Below the pieces are notes generated by a model. The model was given only the letters and a program-made list of their open reading frames with translations. It had not been told where the DNA came from and did no database searches. Positions 57,295-64,000 of a stretch of 64,000 bases of DNA are shown here, piece after piece. This stretch comes from Usnea hakonensis (taxonomy: Eukaryota > Ascomycota > Lecanoromycetes > Lecanorales > Parmeliaceae), in contig BLJB01000180.1 of NCBI GenBank assembly GCA_013423325.1, positions 62,001-126,000 of the forward strand, read 5' to 3'. A program made the position numbers and the translations under genes. The stretch's first letter is position 1, and each line of letters opens with the position of its first letter.

Positions 57295-59475
57295 TTTAAT
57301 TACCCCACCCACCTCGGGGAAGGCCCCGATTTCAAGACGACTTTCGAGCAGCATGTCATATTGTTGTTACTCACTATACCCGCATTCCCTCATCATCATG
57401 TTTCTTAATCCTCAACCTTCTCATGGTCAGCAAAATCGCAGAAGCATGGCTTACCCGTATCTCACAATAATTCTTTCTGCCCTGTCTCTGCTCACTTCTT
57501 GCCGACCACCAGAACATTTGAATGTGCGAGTACGAGGAACCTGGAAGAACTCCATCTACGGAGGTAAGGGCCGGCTCCCTCAGAAGGACCCTGAAACTCT
57601 ACCTTATCAGTCAAGACAGCGGAGCAAGCCCCGATGACAGGCAGGCGAAACCCAAAACAAGCCAAACGTTGAATGAGACGGATGTTGGAGCCCGACCAAT
57701 GAAAAAGGAATAAAATTCAGCGTATTCTCTAACACGTGCATTCTCAATCGACAGCACTGTCGATCTTCTAAGCCTGGGATCCGACCATTAACGCACGCTT
57801 AAGAAGTTTCTAGAGCAGATAACGCCGACGTCATACGTACAGTACCGAGATTCTCATGGACCTTGAGATCCGAGGTTGTATCAGAGACGATGAGACTTCT
57901 GCTGTTATGAACTACCGAGCACGTACCCTGGTAGTGTTAGGAGGGATCACCGAAGCCCTACGGAATGGCGCAGCCGCAGGAACACCGTCTTCCACGACCA
58001 ATCGTCATTAGTAGGAAGAAAGCCTTGACCCAGGGTTTGACTCTACGTACTCTAGTATAATTTTATTGTAAAAGTCCAAAGGGTTGCCGATCTCATCTCT
58101 CATCATGAAGTACTTGATTCGTAGATACGTAATTCATTTCCAAGAAAACCACAGTACTTTAGTGTGTCTAGCGAGTAGTAGGCCCTTCCCCGCCCTACGG
58201 AGATAATTACCGAGATGTCAAATTACGGTACCTCATGCCATTCTCGCTTTGCCATGCCCTCGGCCCCATCGGAAATTTGGGTTCTCCCCGCTTTTCCTGA
58301 GACGGCGTATCGGCGACCGAGGTACATTGGTACATCAACTCATCGTCGTCATTGCGTCCTCAATTCCAGACAACCGAGTATCTCTTGTACTTCAATGACC
58401 CAACCTCGTGAGATTCGATGGTACGAGTACATGGTTGACCTCCGGCTTGATGCAAAAGTATGTACACATCTTGTGTGAGATCATCCAACTTACTCTACTA
58501 TGATATATCCCTGGTCGTTTTGGTTGCGCTAATAATATCGTGACTGAATCCTTTTGCGGCTCGTCGAAGTTCTGCAGTCCGAAAACGGCCCGAGTAGAAA
58601 TCAGGCTTTCATCCGCACAGCACAGAGGATGGGGTCCTCTCAAAGGGTCCGGGACGCAGTCGCTTCGTATACACTAGCTTGGCCTCACGTGAGGGGTCGC
58701 ATGCCATATCTTTGCGCTGCAAAACTTGGAGCCCTTTAAGCGCTCCTAATATGTGCACCAATCGCAGATATACGCTATAGGAGGCTGGCAACTTGTCTGG
58801 CAGAGCGCCTCCAAGGCTGATAAATGGTTTTAGAGAGGCAAGCGAGTGTAGCGAGGCCCGGTAAAAGATTACAGTGTAAAGCTGCAATCGACCCCTACTT
58901 TCAAGCATACATCCTGTATTAACCGTTCAAGCTCAGCCTCGCTTATTCATAGGGTCTCATCAAAGGAGGATGTCTTTGGTCAACATTCTTGCCACTACCA
59001 TTGAAGGGGAGGACTTCTATTGACATCTGCGCCAATGTTGATAATCTCGCATGGTCCTTGAACACAGGTTTCATAAATAGAAACAACCAGAAAATAACAA
59101 CCAAGATATTAGCTCTTTCTTATAAGAGGTAATGCCTGGATAACGCCGAGAAAAGGATGTCGGCGGCTCAGGAGATCTTCGGGCGTCCCCGGGGGAAAGA
59201 CACGCTCTTCCCTTAACATGGATGACACATAAGAACATAGGTCGATCTACGACGGAACCACAAGTCAATGAAGCCGTAGAGAAGAATAGAGTCGGGGCCT
59301 TAAGCCACTGAACTAGATCCCTGTAACTACTCGTGTCATCTAGAAGTGAGTCACGACGCTAAAGAGGTCGACTGCTCTATAATTCACCACCTATTTTAAG
59401 GCGACGATGACTTTTTAAAAAGCTATTCAGTGTTTCTTATTAGTCAGTCAAGGTACTAAAATCATAACAACGAGA

Positions 59476-59489
59476 TATACCTAGGTATA
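59476..59489. repeat. 14-bp palindrome TATACCTAGGTATA
   Basis: Perfect palindrome in non-coding DNA; no assigned role. Confidence 0.7.
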
Positions 59490-60138
59490 CACGAATATAG
59501 AGATAGAAGCGAATTTATTGACCGACTTACCCGCGCCACGTTAGCGTCATGAGTCAATTCTGGATGACAAGTCCCTACTTGTTGAAGATTCTGTAATTAC
59601 TTTCTCTAGTATGAGTACGTCGAGACACATACAATTGTCGCTGTTTCACGGGTGGAGAAGATGCAGGGATGCCAAACCTTGGGGGCAAATGTACCAACAC
59701 TTAGTACCTTACGTGATTGAAACACCGTTTTGTAACGCCGACTCTGAAACCTGACAGGCTTGAACCCCAGGGGATGTGCTTCTACTCTGCCTGTCCCGCA
59801 GTGTAATTGATTCCACATACACACACTCATAAACTTCTTAAGTCGTGTGAATGAAATTAAGATACTGATAGATCCTATGCAGTATACTTTCACGGACACC
59901 TATCAGTCTCACAGATTAAAACTTCATTTTATCACCTAACAAACACCTCCAAAGTTTCACAGTCCCAACTTCACGGTCCAGCCGTCGAACTATCTTTCTA
60001 CAAGAGCTTGGCTTAGAGTCTCTCTTCTTTTCACTCAGGCCACAACAGCTCATCGAAGATCTATTTCCCACCAGCATACCGCCAGATACCCTCCTGGTCT
60101 CACCTCACCCTCAGCCAGCGAATAAATTTTCCAGTACC

Positions 60139-61440
60139 ATGGCACATCAGATCTCCGGCACTATGTATGTACCACCAGAACTGGAGACCCTTATCTGCCA
60201 GAATATGGCCAAGGCGGAGCTGAAGTGCGCTCGGCTGGTCTGTAAATCCTTTGATCGAGCAGCGGTCCCGTTGCTCTTTGACGAGGTATTTGTCGCAGCT
60301 AACTACTCCATCCTGGACACCGCAGATCTCGTTGCTTCTCGATTTGGCTTGTACATCAGGACAATAAACCTTTCAATCATAGACTACAATGTCTTCTCGA
60401 AAGAGATGTTTGTCGCTAACGTAGAGAGGCGAATGGGAAGGACTCTTGAGAGATTGACTTTTGAGAAATTCGCTGCCCATGCAGAGCATGCTTTCGACTT
60501 GTATAACAAAGCGCGAACAGAAGATCTCGAAATAACGTGCAGCGACGAGCTTCTGGTCAAATTGTGTCTCACCTTGAGCAAATTACCGAAAGTTCGAAAG
60601 TTCACGGCGACCAACTATGGCAGCGACCTTCTATGTGGGTTGGGAGACCCATTGGACCCCAATTTTCCTTGGAAAAGGGATAGATTGTGTCCTTTCAAAG
60701 ACTGCAAACTTTCAGTATCGGATCATATCGGCTTCCTTCATCCCTCAGATCCGCCGTATTCTACTAGACGAGAACCATTGAATCTAGCCATGCTCGCCAT
60801 TTCAGTGGCCAAGCCTACCATCACCGAGCTTGCAATACTCTATAATCGCGAAAATGCCATTAAACACGAGAATTCTCTTTTCCTAACGGCACGGCAGTCT
60901 GCTCGTCTCCAATCGCAATTTCAGTCTCTGAAAAGGCTGCGATTGGGATTGGGAAAATCTCCAGGTGAGAATCTTTATGATGGCTCCACAATTGCCAAAG
61001 CTCTGTCCTTCGCGGTCAACCTCGAGAGCTTATCCATCGACGGCGACTTTCCGTTTTCAACCACAAGACAAGAATTCCCCATTCTAACAATGATGTCTTC
61101 CCTGCTAGGAGACTGCCAATTCCCAATGCTAAAGTCCCTTAAGTTGAGATCCATGAATGCTAGGGATGACGAATTCCTTGACTTTCTCGAAAACTCGCCG
61201 GGTTTGACACATTTGAAGCTTGATAATTTTTACCTCGAATCCGGGTATTGGGAGAGACTACTCGAAGAAATCTGCTCAACATTTCCGTTGGAAAGCGTAA
61301 GGTTGCACAAGATTCGTGCTTGGATCAGCGAAAGGAAGGAACATGAGATTTACTACGAACATCCCGTTCTGCTCAGTCGTCCTTCCTTACGGAACGGTAA
61401 CAAGTCAATCGCGGATGAAGCAATGAGTCACAATGTCTAG
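60139..61440 (+). CDS. F-box-like / leucine-rich protein (433 aa)
   Basis: Single exon of 433 aa. The N-terminus MYVPPELETLICQNMAKAEL, followed by KCARLVCKSFDRAAVPLLFDEVFV, has the layout of a fungal F-box: a Pro-Glu-Leu start, then LxxARLVCKxF and LLFxxV. F-box proteins recruit substrates to SCF ubiquitin ligases through Skp1. The rest contains Leu-rich segments (LTHLKLDNFYL, LKSLKLRSMNA, LESLSIDGDF) spaced like degenerate leucine-rich repeats. These large fungal families are fast-evolving and orthology is not assignable. A second ATG follows shortly (MYVPPEL). No introns are needed. Confidence 0.78.
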   Translation: MAHQISGTMYVPPELETLICQNMAKAELKCARLVCKSFDRAAVPLLFDEVFVAANYSILDTADLVASRFGLYIRTINLSIIDYNVFSKEMFVANVERRMGRTLERLTFEKFAAHAEHAFDLYNKARTEDLEITCSDELLVKLCLTLSKLPKVRKFTATNYGSDLLCGLGDPLDPNFPWKRDRLCPFKDCKLSVSDHIGFLHPSDPPYSTRREPLNLAMLAISVAKPTITELAILYNRENAIKHENSLFLTARQSARLQSQFQSLKRLRLGLGKSPGENLYDGSTIAKALSFAVNLESLSIDGDFPFSTTRQEFPILTMMSSLLGDCQFPMLKSLKLRSMNARDDEFLDFLENSPGLTHLKLDNFYLESGYWERLLEEICSTFPLESVRLHKIRAWISERKEHEIYYEHPVLLSRPSLRNGNKSIADEAMSHNV

Positions 61441-62817
61441 AGGTGAATTAGGACGCCAAGAAGTCTCTAGAACTTGAAGAAAACTACCAGGTGTCCTTAC
61501 GAAATTTCAGGCTCGCAGCATGAACAGGACCGACGGTTCCACATCGATGGTAGAGCATAAGATGCATATCCAACCGCACCGTCTTCCAACCTTGGGGTCT
61601 ATCAGTGTGTTTTTAGCTTCGAATTATAGTCGCCATCACCAAGGGAAGAGGGATAAGCACAGCGGATACTAGGAATAGGACCGACTTACCTTACTTCATT
61701 GCTCTCTCACTAGCGGGTCTCGAAACTTGACCGATAAGCTTAACCTGACTAAATCAGCAAAGGGAATCCTACATCTATTTACCAGAACCTCATCTCGTCG
61801 AAATTCTGTCTCATATTCTTTCACTCCCAAACCCCCGGTCCTCCGGCGTCCAAATCCCCTCCTCCCCCACAATCCCAGTCCACATGGACCTTCCCCGCCC
61901 CACTCTCCCCCCTCATCTATACCCCTGAAACTAAAACTTATGCTCGTCCCTAGAGCTCATAGCCCACAGCCATTTCGTCGGAATGATATGACCTTCTTCT
62001 TTTGATATCTCGGCTTATTGCCCTGGTACGTGCTCTGAAGGGGGGAGCATTGCCGGGATCTTTTGGGGATGGGGAGGCTGGGGAGGGGGGAGAGAGGGAG
62101 GGATTTGGGGTAAAGGGGATTTAGACTAAGCGGGATTCGGCTTAGAGGGGATTTGGGCTGAAGGCGATTTTGGCTGAAGGGGGATCAGAGACAGGGTGGG
62201 TTTTGGGGGTGGGGCGAGGATTTAGAGGTAGAGAGAGGATGGGGGAAGCTTTGTGGGCATTTCCTGATGCGGGATTTATTGATAAGGTCTAAAGATATGA
62301 ATCCAATCTATAGCGTTTTGCTGTCTTTTACTTGAGGCAGAAGGTGAAGACCCTTGCGCTGAATGCTCGTCTTGGATGTCAATAAGTAGAGTCGACAAAT
62401 CGGCACCCTCGTTACCAAAGAGCTCTAACTAGTGACGAGGAGAAGCTGGCAAGCGGCAACGGAAGTTTTCAAGCTGAAGAAATGAAGAGACGATCTTCTA
62501 GGTCGAAAGGCAGGTTTCAACACAATTACAAGTGACTTTGTCAGTCTCGGGAATGGATTCAGTAGTGTTGATAACGCCAAGGTGAACGAGGGGAAGAAAA
62601 TCCGTTTACTCATTTAGGGTTGTACCCGCGCGCTAGTATTTTCTGGACCCCTCGGACCGCTTATTGTTGGGCGTAGAACCCTCGGCATCCAAGTTTTGTA
62701 TGTTACAGACTTATTTTGCACATATCCTTCAGGCTCACAGTCTCAATAGCTAAATCTGAAGCGGATATTTCAGCTGTTTGAAACAGCGTTTCGAACAAAG
62801 AGTTGCAAAGCGCAAAC
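61441..62817. other. Gene-poor region, 1.4 kb
   Basis: Contains a G-rich repeated stretch around 62040-62250 (AGGGGATTT-like units). No gene seen; upstream sequence of Clf1 at its end. Confidence 0.5.
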
Positions 62818-64000
62818 ATGGAGGCTTCGCGAGGCCCTCCAAGGGTCAAGAACAAGGCACCAGGTAAGGCTTGCCTGTCAGTATCGATGAGACATGTACT
62901 GACCCTCGTCAAGCTCCCCAGCAGATCAGTGCCGAACAGCTTTTGCGCGAAGCTGTCGATAGACAAGAGCCAGGGCTACAGGCGCCTACGCAGCGATTCG
63001 CAGATCTCGAAGAGCTTCATGAATTTCAAGGCAGGAAACGGAAGGAATTTGAGGACTATGTGCGAAGGAATAGAATAAACATGAACAACTGGATGCGGTA
63101 CGCGCAATGGGAGCTCGAGCAAAAAGAGTTTCGCAGGGCCAGGTCGATCTTTGAGCGGGCTTTGGATGTGGATTCCACCTCGGTCATACTATGGATCCGT
63201 TACATCGAGGCAGAGATGAAGACAAGGAACATCAACCATGCGCGAAATATACTGGATCGAGCTGTGACGATACTACCGCGAGTGGATAAATTGTGGTACA
63301 AATACGTCTACATGGAGGAAACTCTGGGAAACGTGGCGGGCACTCGACAAGTCTTCGAGCGTTGGATGTCATGGGAACCAGATGAGGCTGCGTGGTCAGC
63401 GTATATCAAGCTCGAGAAAAGGTATAATGAACTTTCTAGGGCAAGAGCGATTTTTGAGCGCTTCACACTGGTCCACCCCGAGCCCGGGAATTGGATGAAG
63501 TGGGCAAGGTTTGAAGAGGAGAATGGGACAAGTGATTTGGTCCGCGAAGTATTCGGTATGGCTATTGAGACGCTAGGGGACAATTTCATGGACGAACGGT
63601 TATTTGTTGCCTACGCTCGCTACGAAGCGAAACTTAAGGAATATGAGCGTGCCAGAGCAATCTATAAATACGCTCTGGATAGGCTTCCAAGATCGGATGC
63701 AAAAAGGTTGCACAAGTCATATACGACCTTCGAGAAGCAATACGGCGATCGAGAAGGCGTAGAGGATGTAATCCTTTCCAAACGCCGGGTTCAATATGAA
63801 GAGCAGATCAAAGAGAACCCCAAAAACTATGACGTTTGGTTCGACTTCGCCAGATTAGAGGAAACGTCACAGGATCCGGAGCGAGTGCGGGAGGTGTACG
63901 AAAGAGCAATTGCACAGATTCCGCCAACGCAAGAGAAAAGACATTGGAGGAGATACATCTATCTCTGGGTTTTCTACGCTCTGTACGAGGAAATGGACAA
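62818..64000 (+). CDS. clf1: Pre-mRNA splicing factor Clf1 / crooked neck (5' part)
   Basis: Exons 62818-62863 and 62914 on, open to the window edge (about 377 residues seen; the full protein is near 680). It begins MEASRGPPRVKNKAPAPQQ. HAT repeats follow in series: NNWMRYAQWELEQKEFRRAR, SVILWIRYIEAEMKTRN, KLWYKYVYMEETLGN, AAWSAYIKLEKRY and NWMKWARFEEENG, each a Trp/Tyr plus acidic helix pair. This is the crooked-neck (Clf1/Syf3) scaffold of the Prp19-associated spliceosome complex, essential for splicing. The intron is GTAAGG...CAAG. The C-terminal half lies outside the window. Confidence 0.93.

Larger units (their letters stand above)
55948..60138. other. Gene-poor tract, 4.2 kb
   Basis: The longest stretch without a gene. 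AT-rich with many short ORFs, none with start plus splice plus composition support. It contains several GGTACTTAG/CTAAGGTAC motifs, an inverted repeat at 57266-57294, and TATACCTAGGTATA (59476-59489). It may include the promoters of the zinc-finger gene and the F-box gene, and decayed mobile sequence, but no transposase or terminal repeat is recognised. Confidence 0.45.

Noticed and set aside
59280..59340. Possible tRNA near a CCACTGAACTAGATCCC stretch
   Set aside because: I could not fold a full cloverleaf with A and B boxes; treated as chance similarity.

Overview
The window is nuclear DNA of a filamentous ascomycete. The evidence is short spliceosomal introns (about 50-75 nt) with fungal branch points and AG acceptors, compact genes on both strands, ascomycete-restricted families (DUF4246, DUF3824, Trl1-type tRNA ligase) and no operons. 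The style of the proteins suggests Leotiomycetes, but that is an inference from the sequence alone. I rebuilt exon structures by hand and checked that the exon sums keep frame; unresolved joints are stated.

Left part (1-28 kb) is accessory in character. It holds a secreted 371-aa protein, a 123-aa orphan, a DUF4246 protein with altered putative metal ligands, one member of a small protein pair marked LPRWRNRV, a hypothetical protein with an acidic repeat region beside it, a mitochondrial S-adenosylmethionine-type carrier, an Arg/Gly-rich DUF3824 protein, a PIN-like membrane transporter, a patatin-like phospholipase, the second LPRWRNRV protein, a PAP2 lipid-phosphatase homologue lacking both catalytic histidines, and a secreted HExxH protein. 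These are separated by gene-poor stretches of 1-2 kb.

Middle and right part (28-55 kb) is dense and mostly housekeeping, rich in RNA and DNA metabolism: tRNA ligase Trl1, an ankyrin protein, the mitochondrial 2-oxodicarboxylate carrier (with an 11-nt microexon), a secreted five-repeat protein, the Dna2 nuclease-helicase, a polyglutamine protein, RNase P subunit Rpp40, THO subunit Tex1/THOC3, a B-type cyclin, mitochondrial ribosomal protein L2 and a C2H2 transcription factor. Several pairs are divergent with short shared promoters (Trl1/ankyrin 239 bp; Rpp40/Tex1 274 bp) or tightly convergent (ankyrin/2-oxodicarboxylate carrier 94 bp).

The end (56-64 kb) is a 4.2-kb gene-poor tract with inverted-repeat motifs, an F-box-like protein, and the 5' part of the splicing factor Clf1 (crooked neck), cut by the window edge.

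I see no biosynthetic gene cluster, CRISPR array, transposase or rRNA, and no tRNA that I can support. The most distinctive signals are the two probable pseudoenzymes (PAP2 and DUF4246), the LPRWRNRV mini-family, two candidate GC-AG introns, and the microexon.
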